Shown: in pieces, positions 1 through 5,114 of the stretch
Layout: each line of letters begins with the position of its first letter
Numbering within the stretch: position 1 is the stretch's first letter
NCBI GenBank assembly: GCA_018334615.1
Contig: JAGXLP010000069.1
Coordinates: forward strand, 1 to 6,574
From: Candidatus Bipolaricaulota bacterium
GTDB lineage: Bacteria; Bipolaricaulota; Bipolaricaulia; M55B111
Length of the DNA: 6,574 nucleotides
Reading direction: 5' to 3'
The notes under the pieces: model-generated
Told to the model about the DNA's origin: nothing
The model's input: the letters and a program-made list of their open reading frames with translations, nothing else
Database searches by the model: none
Translations under genes and position numbers: made by a program

Positions 1-930
1 CTGGCGTACGAAAGGATAAATAAGTACGTCAGAAGGACGGATTTAACTTATTCTGAGTACTTGAGTTCCCTGTGTGATGGATCCGTGCATTTGAAGTTGG
101 AAAACACACAACTCACAGGAGCATTTAAAATCCGAGGGGTATATAATGGGCTACTGTGCTTGCAGGAAAATGGAGAATTAAACGGTGTGACGACAGCTTC
201 TTCCGGAAACCACGGGCTCGCCCTTGCCCGGGTTGGGAAGCAGTTAAATGTCCCGGTTAAGATCTTTGTTCCGAATTATACTCCAGAAAAGAAGACTCAA
301 AAGATTAGAAAGTTTGGTGCCGATTTGACTCTATACGGGGATAATTTTGATGAAGCGGAAAGAAAAGCCCATAATGTAGCGGAAGAAGAGGGTATGACCT
401 ATCTATCCTCTTATAACGACCAACTTATTGTTGCCGGCCAAAGCACTGTGGGGTTTGAAATAGTGGAAGATTTACCCGAAGTTGAGGTTGTAGTGGTGCC
501 GGTAGGTGGAGGGAGCCTCGTATCCGGTATAGCCAGTGTAGTGAAGGCCAATAATCCGAACCTGAGAATTATCGGTGCTCAATCGCAGGCCTCTCCTGTA
601 ATGTACGAATCAGTCAGGGCGGGACAAATTGTAGAAATGGAAACCCGGGATTCAATTGCGGATGGTCTTGCGGGTGGAATAGAAGAAGGGGCCATTACCT
701 TTGAATTAGTCCAGAGGTTAGTGGATGAGATTATCCCGGTAAAAGAGAAAACAATTCGCAAAGCGATAAGATCCCTGTGGGAGGAAGACGGACAGAGGTC
801 AGAGGGCGCCGGAGCAGTAGGGGTTGCTGCGTTAATGGAACATCCCAACAAATTCAAGGGTAAAACAACGGTGGTTGTGGTAAGTGGGGGGAATATTGAC
901 GACGAGCTTTTTGAGTGCATTTGCGCTTGA
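1..930 (+). CDS. PLP-dependent threonine/serine dehydratase, N-terminus cut by window edge
   Basis: The product should deaminate L-threonine and/or L-serine to the 2-oxo acid, in the cytoplasm. The frame is open from base 1, and family-like sequence (AYERINKYVRRTDLTYSEYL) lies upstream of the TTG at 61, so that TTG is not the start and perhaps ten residues are missing. Visible fold-type II motifs are KLENTQLTGAFKIRG (Schiff-base lysine in FKIRG), TASSGNHG, the phosphate-binding loop VPVGGGSLVSGIA, SIADGLAGG, EGAGAVGVAAL and the terminal SGGNIDDELF. The protein ends right after the catalytic domain with no ACT domain, so it is of the catabolic or serine-racemase-like type rather than feedback-inhibited IlvA. 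Small departures from consensus are RRTD for RRTP and GGGS for GGGG. Serine racemase or a related ammonia-lyase cannot be excluded. It stands next to a flavodiiron remnant, which does not help assign a role. Confidence 0.88.
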   Translation: MAYERINKYVRRTDLTYSEYLSSLCDGSVHLKLENTQLTGAFKIRGVYNGLLCLQENGELNGVTTASSGNHGLALARVGKQLNVPVKIFVPNYTPEKKTQKIRKFGADLTLYGDNFDEAERKAHNVAEEEGMTYLSSYNDQLIVAGQSTVGFEIVEDLPEVEVVVVPVGGGSLVSGIASVVKANNPNLRIIGAQSQASPVMYESVRAGQIVEMETRDSIADGLAGGIEEGAITFELVQRLVDEIIPVKEKTIRKAIRSLWEEDGQRSEGAGAVGVAALMEHPNKFKGKTTVVVVSGGNIDDELFECICA

Positions 931-969
931 GTTTAAGGTTTGTTTTTAAGTTAATTCGGTTTAGTTTGA

Positions 970-1260
970 GAAAGTAAAACAGAGCAAGTCGGTACGCTCA
1001 CCGTTATGGCTGGTCCACATCCACAGATTGTTTATATTGCCACACTGGCCAAAAAGCTGAATCCACCCACCAGGTACTTTGGTGTAGTGGAATCACACGG
1101 CTGGGCTGGCGGTGCGGTCAAAGAACTTTCGAAATTAGTCGACGGAACCTCGGGAGAATTGTTGGGAGCGGTCGAGGTCAAAGGTTCTCCGGAAGAAGAT
1201 GATATGGAAAAGGTCGTGGATCTGGGAGAAAGGATCGTTAGAGAGATCGAGACCGGTTGA
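970..1260 (+). pseudogene. C-terminal remnant of a flavodiiron protein (FprA type)
   Basis: Flavodiiron proteins reduce O2 or NO in anaerobes using a diiron metallo-beta-lactamase-like domain followed by a flavodoxin domain, about 400 residues in all. Only the last ~95 codons remain here. The frame reads GTLTVMAGPHPQIVYIATLA, then a GVVESHGWAGGAVKEL stretch, matching the late flavodoxin region (GTPTV...HP...SYGWGG). The ATG at 1006 lies inside the conserved GTPTV-like motif, so it is a relic codon and not a genuine start; in-frame stops at 967-969 and earlier separate it from anything upstream. The catalytic diiron domain and the first FMN phosphate loop are absent. The dehydratase stop is only 39 bp before this frame opens, which suggests a deletion fused the two regions. 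Translation of an 84-residue stub from ATG 1006 is possible, but it could not carry out the family's chemistry. Confidence 0.78.
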
Positions 1261-1353
1261 AATACCGGTGATATCCTAAATCAAGAGATCACATCTTCAT
1301 TTAATTTTGGAAAGTTTATGTAAGTTTCTAAGTAGTATGAACTGCCAGTATTT

Positions 1354-1416
1354 CCAGTATCTAGAATCGAGTTGGGGCTTGATTCAAAAAGGTATTTTTT
1401 CAATTCTAGATGCTAG
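1354..1416. repeat. Long imperfect inverted repeat / hairpin
   Basis: The arms 1354-1369 (CCAGTATCTAGAATCG) and 1401-1416 (CAATTCTAGATGCTAG) pair at 13 of 16 positions, with an uninterrupted 9-bp core ATCTAGAAT/ATTCTAGAT. Inside the 31-nt loop is an A5-GGT-AT5 stretch (1386-1399) that could form a second small stem. The left arm also overlaps a short tandem, CCAGTATTT then CCAGTATCT (1345-1362). It may be a bidirectional transcription terminator between convergent genes, a small repeat element or a mobile-element end. Nothing in it decides between these. Confidence 0.5.
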
Positions 1417-1457
1417 TATATTGTCATTCTCAAAAAAATCATTTTAATTACCCAAAG

Positions 1458-1649
1458 CTACCAAGACATCGTTGTACTGACGAAGAGCTTTTCTAATCCA
1501 TCTCCGGAAGTTAGCGCAATACCGGTGGTTAGTTCAAGCTCCTCGCTCAGTTTGTACTCGGCCTCCCCGGTAAGTTTGGTAAACTCAAACAGGCAAAGGT
1601 CTACTCCCTAGCAGGTATCTATCACCAAATACAGGTTTCCTCCTCCCGT
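1458..1649 (-). pseudogene. Decayed fragment, possibly the C-terminal end of an outer-membrane beta-barrel protein
   Basis: On the minus strand one frame reads TGGGNLYLVIDTC, a TAG stop (1608-1610), then 49 further codons (1461-1607) to a TAG at 1458-1460. The 49-codon piece alternates polar and apolar residues (KLTGEAEYKLSEELELTTGIALTSGDGLEKL) and ends LFVSTTMSW, with hydrophobic or small residues at alternate positions back from a terminal aromatic, as in the C-terminal insertion signal of beta-barrel outer-membrane proteins. No start codon or ribosome-binding site exists, and another in-frame stop lies at 1650-1652. I infer a porin-like remnant in a diderm cell. The fragment is short, so chance open sequence remains possible. 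Confidence 0.4.
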
Positions 1650-1659
1650 TTAATATATT

Positions 1660-1677
1660 GATCGGCCCTAGCCGATC
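1660..1677. terminator. Hairpin downstream of the cupin operon, possible terminator
   Basis: GATCGGC (1660-1666), a 4-nt loop CCTA and GCCGATC (1671-1677) form a perfect 7-bp stem. It lies 69 bp beyond the stop of the last gene in the minus-strand operon. Read on the minus strand it is followed by AATATATT rather than a clean U-run, so intrinsic termination would be weak. A second inverted pair CCCAAA (1680-1685)/TTTGGG (1709-1714) sits just before it on the minus strand and could add structure. Confidence 0.35.
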
Positions 1678-1745
1678 TACCCAAAGCTTAGCGGGCTTAT
1701 TTGTAGATTTTGGGAGGGTTCTATGGGAGTTACGTGTAACTTAGG

Positions 1746-2039
1746 TCACCTCTTCTCCACCTGAATTCCCAAAGTCTTCACTCCCTTCTCGGTCTTCATC
1801 TCCAGAGTAGCCGGTTCCGTTATCATACATTCTCCTTCCTGGAGGTCGGTTTTTTTGTCGTCGACTGATACCACAGCTTTTCCGGAGATAACGTAAAAGG
1901 ATACGTAGGTATCCATAACACAGGGCGGTATTTTTCCTCCGGGTGGCAGTTCGATCAACCTTTCGGAAAACTCCTCGGCCTCGTAGAAGACCTCCGCTCT
2001 TTTCTTCGGTGACAACTTCTTTAGATCCGTGACTTCCAT
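1746..2039 (-). CDS. Small single-domain cupin protein lacking usual metal ligands
   Basis: This 97-residue protein has an N-terminal charged stretch (1-30) followed by one small cupin barrel: PPGGKIPPCVMDTYVSFYVI at 32-51, SGKAVVSVD at 52-60, then LQEGECMITEP at 66-76. The cupin pattern of G, PP, a strand ending in ISG, and a later EGE turn is clear. However, the G(X)5HXH(X)3-4E ligands are replaced around Cys40-Val41-Met42, and no His occurs anywhere. It therefore probably does not bind a metal in the usual way and may instead bind a small ligand or act as a sensor or stabiliser. The ATG is preceded by an AAGAGGTG Shine-Dalgarno (2046-2053). It is the last gene of the ArsR/half-permease operon, 54 bp after the second permease gene with no evident promoter of its own, so it probably serves that transporter. 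The biochemical function is not known. Confidence 0.72.
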   Translation of the reverse strand: MEVTDLKKLSPKKRAEVFYEAEEFSERLIELPPGGKIPPCVMDTYVSFYVISGKAVVSVDDKKTDLQEGECMITEPATLEMKTEKGVKTLGIQVEKR

Positions 2040-2042
2040 TTT

Positions 2043-2060
2043 TTACACCTCTTTGTGTAA
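2043..2060 (-). promoter_or_regulatory. Inverted repeat enclosing the cupin ribosome-binding site
   Basis: TTACAC (2043-2048) and GTGTAA (2055-2060) form a perfect 6-bp inverted repeat with a 6-nt loop. In the mRNA this is UUACAC-AAAGAG-GUGUAA, which puts the AAAGAGGUG ribosome-binding sequence in the loop and the 3' arm of a hairpin directly before the AUG. It could dampen translation of the cupin relative to the permease genes, or be a protein-binding site. The effect is inferred from sequence only. Confidence 0.4.
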
Positions 2061-2093
2061 TTGATTGAGTTAAACTTGTGAGAGATTAATTCC

Positions 2094-2660
2094 TCATTCT
2101 AGTTCCGGGCTGATAGAGCCCGTGCTCTCTATTATCTTCTCTATAACTAAGCCCATAACCGATACGAGCAGGACGGTCAGGACCAGCCTTGCCGCCATGA
2201 ACTTAAGTCCGAGGAACTGGATTTCGATCATCTCCTGGGGAATCTTGATACAGGCCCAGGCGGAGAGGAAGACGACAATATTCAATATTCGGGCGCCCTT
2301 GTCGATCATCGCCGCCGCGAGCGGGAAGGCGACATACAGTGGTCCGGTAGGGGTTGAGCCCAGAAGTGCGGCGATAAGTATTCCCTTCAGCCCGGAGGCC
2401 TTACCCAGGTACTTGATCACCATCTCTTTTGAGACCCAGACCTTGAATAGCCCCATCAGTATCATTACTGCGGGCAGTATCCAGGCCATCTCGGTCAGGT
2501 AGTTTAGGGCCGTAGAGGTCGTCGGCTCCACCTTCCCGGGAAAGAAGGATAAAAGAACTACGGCCCCTATTGCCGAGAGGAGGAGTATTATCCAGTCCCG
2601 AATTAGGTCCTTTTTACCCCCTTCTTTCCCCTTGTCTTTTTGGTTTGCTTCAGAATTCAT
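2094..2660 (-). CDS. Half-size permease B, DUF318/ArsP-type
   Basis: This 188-residue integral membrane protein is one half of a transporter of the DUF318 (PF03773, ArsP-like) type, whose full-length members are around 300 residues. It has a Lys/Glu-rich cytosolic N-terminus (1-21) and hydrophobic segments near 22-40, 58-75, 92-118, 124-140 and 154-174. The family-like signature is GSTPTGPLYVAFPLAAAM (101-118), followed by Glu residues in PQEMIEI (141-147). Residues 83-158 align without gaps to residues 66-141 of the preceding gene product, sharing K..G..SGL.G, P...AFPLA, EI..LG.KF and R. The two therefore look like homologous halves that pair to make one channel. Its ATG overlaps the stop of permease A (ATGA), implying coupled translation. 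The substrate is not determinable; a metalloid, metal or thiolated compound is plausible from the regulator. Cys136 lies in a membrane segment. Confidence 0.75.
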   Translation of the reverse strand: MNSEANQKDKGKEGGKKDLIRDWIILLLSAIGAVVLLSFFPGKVEPTTSTALNYLTEMAWILPAVMILMGLFKVWVSKEMVIKYLGKASGLKGILIAALLGSTPTGPLYVAFPLAAAMIDKGARILNIVVFLSAWACIKIPQEMIEIQFLGLKFMAARLVLTVLLVSVMGLVIEKIIESTGSISPELE

Positions 2661-3139
2661 AGTATTAGCCCCATCAGCAAGGAAATTGCCAGCGCCGCGA
2701 GGAAACTCAGTCCGTTTCTAAGCAGGGCGAACTTCTTTCCCAGGATCTTTATCTCCACAGGCAGGTAGACAGTTCCGATCATTGTTAGCGTGGTTATGAA
2801 GGCGGCGGTTGCGGCAACTGAGGCCCCGCTTTCCCGTAAGGAGCCGGCAAGGGGAAAGGCAATTAAAGAGGGAATATGCAGTATCGCCCCTGCAGCTCCG
2901 ATAGTTACCACTCCAAGGAGCCCGGATTGAGCTCCAAACAGCTTCTCGATCTGGCTCGGGGGAACGAAGCCCAGAAGCAACCCCACGAGGACCACTATAA
3001 TAAGCACCATGGGGAGGATCTTGAAGAAGGACTTGCCCGCTACCTTTAAGGATCGCAGGGTTTTTTCCTTCCCGTTAAAGAAGGAAATGGCGAGCCCGAG
3101 GACCGCCAGCCCGTTTATGATGGTTGCCGTCGAGCTCAT
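2657..3139 (-). CDS. Half-size permease A, DUF318/ArsP-type
   Basis: This 160-residue protein is almost wholly membrane-embedded. It has hydrophobic segments near 5-21, 41-59, 74-100, 108-125 and 139-160, and basic cytosolic loops (KEKTLRSLKVAGK at 24-36, KILGKK at 131-136). The signature GAILHIPSLIAFPLAGSL (84-101) mirrors that of permease B, and LPVEI at 126-130 corresponds to EMIEI there. It lacks permease B's long charged N-terminal tail. The gene overlaps the ArsR gene at its 5' end and permease B at its 3' end, each by the 4-bp ATGA arrangement, so all three are translated as a unit. Together the two halves add up to about the length of a complete DUF318 permease. The role as an efflux or uptake channel subunit is inferred from family and context. 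Confidence 0.75.
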   Translation of the reverse strand: MSSTATIINGLAVLGLAISFFNGKEKTLRSLKVAGKSFFKILPMVLIIVVLVGLLLGFVPPSQIEKLFGAQSGLLGVVTIGAAGAILHIPSLIAFPLAGSLRESGASVAATAAFITTLTMIGTVYLPVEIKILGKKFALLRNGLSFLAALAISLLMGLIL

Positions 3140-3477
3140 GTCTTATCCTCCCCGAGCAGGTCGATCACGATTTTTCTTTTCTTCAGAACCCACTTCTTTT
3201 CCGGTGCTCCCATTCCCTCTTCGAGATAGCCCGAAACCTCTATGATCCCCGCCTCCTTCAACTCCGAGAGGTGGTAGTAAAGTCCCGGCTGGGATAACTC
3301 GTAACCTCTCTCTTCCATCTCTTCCCGAATTTCTCCCGTGGTCAGTTCTCCTTCGCCAATTATCTCGATTATCTCCCATCTGGGAGGTCCGTGGAGGGCT
3401 TTGGCAAGACCTTTCAGTTTTTCCAGCCGTTTTCTGTGATCGCTCCCCCCGCCGCAATGTCTGTGGTCTTTACACAT
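3136..3477 (-). CDS. ArsR-family winged-helix repressor with Cys/His-rich N-terminus
   Basis: This 113-residue DNA-binding regulator probably represses its own operon until an inducer binds. The N-terminus MCKDHRHCGGGSDH carries Cys2, His5, His7, Cys8 and His14, an obvious candidate soft-metal or metalloid site. The winged helix spans about 18-100: ALHGPPRWEIIEIIGEGELT (27-46), the predicted recognition helix SQPGLYYHLSELKEAGII (62-79), and a wing with GYLEEGMGAPEKKWVL (83-98). The canonical ArsR ELCVCD-type motif in the DNA-binding helix is absent, so sensing, if it occurs, must use the N-terminal cluster or another ligand site. The ATG follows an AAGGAGAG Shine-Dalgarno (3484-3491). It is the first gene of the operon, overlaps permease A by 4 bp, and has an inverted-repeat operator candidate in its promoter. 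The inducer identity is unknown. Confidence 0.85.
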   Translation of the reverse strand: MCKDHRHCGGGSDHRKRLEKLKGLAKALHGPPRWEIIEIIGEGELTTGEIREEMEERGYELSQPGLYYHLSELKEAGIIEVSGYLEEGMGAPEKKWVLKKRKIVIDLLGEDKT

Positions 3478-3492
3478 TAGTTTCTCTCCTTT

Positions 3493-3536
3493 TTAAATAT
3501 TATCGTGAATTACTTAAATATTATAGCAATATTTAA
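3493..3536 (-). promoter_or_regulatory. Promoter and probable autoregulatory operator of the arsR-permease operon
   Basis: A perfect 9-bp inverted repeat, TTAAATATT-ATAGC-AATATTTAA (3514-3536), contains on the minus strand TGCTATAAT (3520-3528), a complete extended -10 element. A further copy of one arm, TTAAATATTAT at 3493-3503, repeats the sequence at 3514-3524 exactly 21 bp away, about two helical turns. A repressor bound to the repeat would cover the -10 box. An extended -10 explains why no -35 at normal spacing is seen: TTGAAA occurs but only 14 bp away. The start codon of the ArsR gene is 43 bp downstream of the -10 region. Confidence 0.65.
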
Positions 3537-3556
3537 CTATTTCAAGAGGAGAAAGG

Positions 3557-3679
3557 ATGAATTTTTTAGAGCCTATAGTTCTCATGTTTTCCCGAATATA
3601 CTGCTTTTCTCTTCCACTTTACGTTTTCAGGATTCATATTGAAAAAAGTCGAGTCATTCATATCATCCACCACTTGTGA
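3557..3679 (+). CDS. Possible 40-residue small ORF, divergent from the repressor
   Basis: An ATG at 3557 follows AGAGGAG (3545-3551) by five bases, a reasonable ribosome-binding arrangement, and opens 40 codons to TGA at 3677-3679. The peptide starts MNFLEPIVLMFSRIYCFSLP and is hydrophobic for about 25 residues, then basic and histidine-rich (HIEKSRVIHIIHHL). It could be a membrane micropeptide under the same operator as the divergent ArsR gene, the relic start of a lost permease gene, or chance. I recognise no family, and a clear + strand promoter is not visible. Confidence 0.25.
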   Translation: MNFLEPIVLMFSRIYCFSLPLYVFRIHIEKSRVIHIIHHL

Positions 3680-3750
3680 GTGAGTCGTTCGTGGCCTTGA
3701 CCTCTTTTTAATTATGCGTAGCACCAAGTCCGTCCGACTTTTGAACTAAC

Positions 3751-4521
3751 CTAATTGGAACGGGAATACTCAATCGCGTCCTCGGGGCAGACGTCCACGC
3801 ACCTGCCGCAGTGGTAGCAATCCATCTTGGCGTCACCTCTGCCAGCCTCGTTCGTCGGGCAAGCCTCCTCGCATAGGCCGCAATCTATACATTTATCGTT
3901 CCTTCTTAGCTTATATAAGCTCTTGGCCGAAGTCAGTGAGAGCAAGGCACCGTAGGGGCATATCCCCTGGCAGAACGGCCTGTAGACGAATATCGATATT
4001 AAACTCACCCCCAGAAAGACGTAGAAGAAGATCGAAGAAACCCGCAGGTAAAAGAACTCCTGTAGCCCAAAGTATCCTAAAAGCGGTTTCGAGAAGAATA
4101 TCCCCGAGCCCAGGAAAACGAGAAATACCACAAGGTGTAGACCTATTAACACCTTTTTGCTGGAAATCTCGAATTTCCTGGTTGGAGGCAGGTACGCCAG
4201 CTCCTGGATCGTCCCAAAGGGACAGAGGTAACCGCAAAATATTCTCCCGAAATAAAAAGTCAGGCCGAGAAAAACCAGAACTCCCAGGATCAAGATTAAA
4301 TATTGAGGGTTAATCCCCTTTGGCTTCATGGCAAGTAGGTTCTGGAATTTTATTGGCAGCACAGGGGCGAAAATTAGGAAACCAAACCCCGTTGTAACTA
4401 TCAGAAATAGATACCTGAACGTCTTGTTGAACCTCTGGCTCTTGAATAAAAAGAAGAGGACGAAAAGAGATATTAGGGCATACCCCATCCCGAATAGTTC
4501 CGGTACGTTCTCTAAGATCAC
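3751..4521 (-). CDS. NapH-type membrane polyferredoxin (4Fe-4S binding protein)
   Basis: This 256-residue membrane protein probably passes electrons between the quinone pool or a cytosolic donor and a partner at the membrane. Hydrophobic segments lie near 12-28, 35-55, 72-92, 124-143 and 162-182. Two CX3CP motifs occur at membrane edges, GRIFCGYLCPFG (Cys96, Cys100) and RPFCQGICPYG (Cys184, Cys188), as in NapH/CcoG-like proteins. The C-terminal domain carries two classical CX2CX2CX3CP clusters: Cys211/214/217/221 and Cys235/238/241/245. The start is GTG at 4519-4521; an in-frame TGA three codons upstream excludes a longer protein, and GGGTGGGTG just upstream may act as ribosome-binding site. 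No nap, nos or other oxidoreductase gene is visible, so the partner is unknown. It lies 65 bp after the secreted-protein gene, on the same strand, and may belong to the RND/LolA-like operon. Confidence 0.85.
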   Translation of the reverse strand: MILENVPELFGMGYALISLFVLFFLFKSQRFNKTFRYLFLIVTTGFGFLIFAPVLPIKFQNLLAMKPKGINPQYLILILGVLVFLGLTFYFGRIFCGYLCPFGTIQELAYLPPTRKFEISSKKVLIGLHLVVFLVFLGSGIFFSKPLLGYFGLQEFFYLRVSSIFFYVFLGVSLISIFVYRPFCQGICPYGALLSLTSAKSLYKLRRNDKCIDCGLCEEACPTNEAGRGDAKMDCYHCGRCVDVCPEDAIEYSRSN

Positions 4522-4557
4522 GCGTTTTCACCCACCCTATTTAAAATGTATACAGCT

Positions 4558-4574
4558 ATAACTACGTCAGTTAT
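4558..4574. repeat. Short perfect inverted repeat before the polyferredoxin gene
   Basis: ATAACT (4558-4563) and AGTTAT (4569-4574) form a 6-bp stem with a 5-nt loop in the only sizeable gap of the minus-strand cluster. It is 37 bp upstream of the polyferredoxin start and just before a TATACA hexamer on the minus strand. It may be an operator or mRNA structure that lets the last gene be expressed separately. No good -35 box accompanies it. Confidence 0.3.
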
Positions 4575-4586
4575 CTCCATCTGAAT

Positions 4587-5111
4587 TTAGTTTAGGTTCC
4601 CTGGACCTTTAAGCCAGCCGTAGCGTACCAGATAGCTGGCGCAAGCGGCAGGAGCCAGATCATCGATTATACCGACGACTTTTCTTTTGGGGAAATCCTC
4701 CTGACTGTATATTTTTTTCGCTATCTTCTGGATTCCCTCAAGAGCCTCTCTTTTTTCCTCCGGAACTTTATAGGGAACGAGTCCTGTAAGGGTCCAGACT
4801 TGGGGAAGCCTTTCCGGTATAACAAAGATTAATCCGTAGGAACCCCCCTCGTTGACCTTCCCGGGTATATCCGTTCTTGCCTGGATGTCCGCGTCGAGCT
4901 GATCGGTCAAGTTTCGGGCGAGCAATTCCGTCTGCATCGATGTAGCGAAACTGCCGGTCTGATCGATGATCAAAATCGATATACTTTCCCGAGTTTCTTG
5001 GTTAGCTTCTTGGTCTTCTCCTTGAACGGTTAAGCCTAAGGTAATCACTAAGAGTACGGTCAACAAGCTAATTGTAATCAGCGAACAGTATTGTCTTTTT
5101 ATCTCGGACAT
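4587..5111 (-). CDS. Secreted or membrane-anchored protein of unknown function
   Basis: I do not recognise this 174-residue protein. Residues 1-8 are charged, 10-29 are a long hydrophobic run (LITISLLTVLLVITLGLTVQ), then an acidic spacer GEDQEANQETRE. This indicates a signal peptide or N-terminal anchor, with the rest outside the cytoplasmic membrane. The mature part looks like a small alpha/beta domain: strand SISILIIDQ (43-51), helix 56-72, strand YGLIFVIPE (92-100), helix 117-135, strand RKVVGIIDD (143-151), helix 153-164. Cys9 precedes the hydrophobic run, so there is no lipobox; Cys157 is the only other cysteine. The ATG has a strong GAGGAGGG ribosome-binding site (5119-5126) inside the end of the LolA-like gene and begins 3 bp after that gene's stop, so translation is tightly coupled. 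An accessory role for the RND/LolA-like exporter is likely from position alone. Confidence 0.75.
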   Translation of the reverse strand: MSEIKRQYCSLITISLLTVLLVITLGLTVQGEDQEANQETRESISILIIDQTGSFATSMQTELLARNLTDQLDADIQARTDIPGKVNEGGSYGLIFVIPERLPQVWTLTGLVPYKVPEEKREALEGIQKIAKKIYSQEDFPKRKVVGIIDDLAPAACASYLVRYGWLKGPGNLN

Positions 5112-5114
5112 AAT

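Larger units (their letters stand above)
1261..1745. other. Gene-poor convergent intergenic region
   Basis: This stretch lies between the rightward flavodiiron remnant and the leftward cupin operon. No intact gene is visible. It contains a 63-bp imperfect inverted repeat (1354-1416), an A/T-rich stretch around 1386-1440, a minus-strand remnant of a possible beta-barrel protein (1458-1649), a perfect 7-bp hairpin (1660-1677) and an 11-bp direct repeat (TACCCAAAGCT at 1449-1459 and 1678-1688) that brackets the remnant. Together with the neighbouring flavodiiron fragment it looks like a degraded, rearranged region. Confidence 0.7.

Noticed and set aside
61..63. TTG as start codon of the dehydratase
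   Set aside because: Family-like sequence continues in frame upstream to base 1, so the gene begins outside the window.
1252..1269. ACCGGT-N6-ACCGGT as terminator of the flavodiiron remnant
   Set aside because: The stem is only 6 bp, overlaps the stop codon and is not followed by a T-run.
2122..2502. Plus-strand open frame of 126 codons
   Set aside because: It lies entirely antisense to permease B, has no family-like motifs and reflects codon bias of the real gene.
3537..3548. TTGAAA as a -35 box for the arsR promoter
   Set aside because: It stands only 14 bp from the TATAAT, too close for a normal promoter; the TGC before TATAAT supports an extended -10 instead.
3729..3743. AAGTC-N5-GACTT as terminator of the polyferredoxin gene
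   Set aside because: A 5-bp stem with no T-run on the minus strand; the four Ts are on the wrong strand for that gene.
3936..4313. Plus-strand open frame of 125 codons opposite the polyferredoxin gene
   Set aside because: The minus strand carries two CX3CP motifs here and a continuous membrane protein; the plus-strand peptide is low-complexity and Arg-rich.
5083..5087. Cys9 of the unknown secreted protein as a lipobox cysteine
   Set aside because: It precedes the hydrophobic segment instead of following it, and the residues before it (RQY) do not fit a lipobox.
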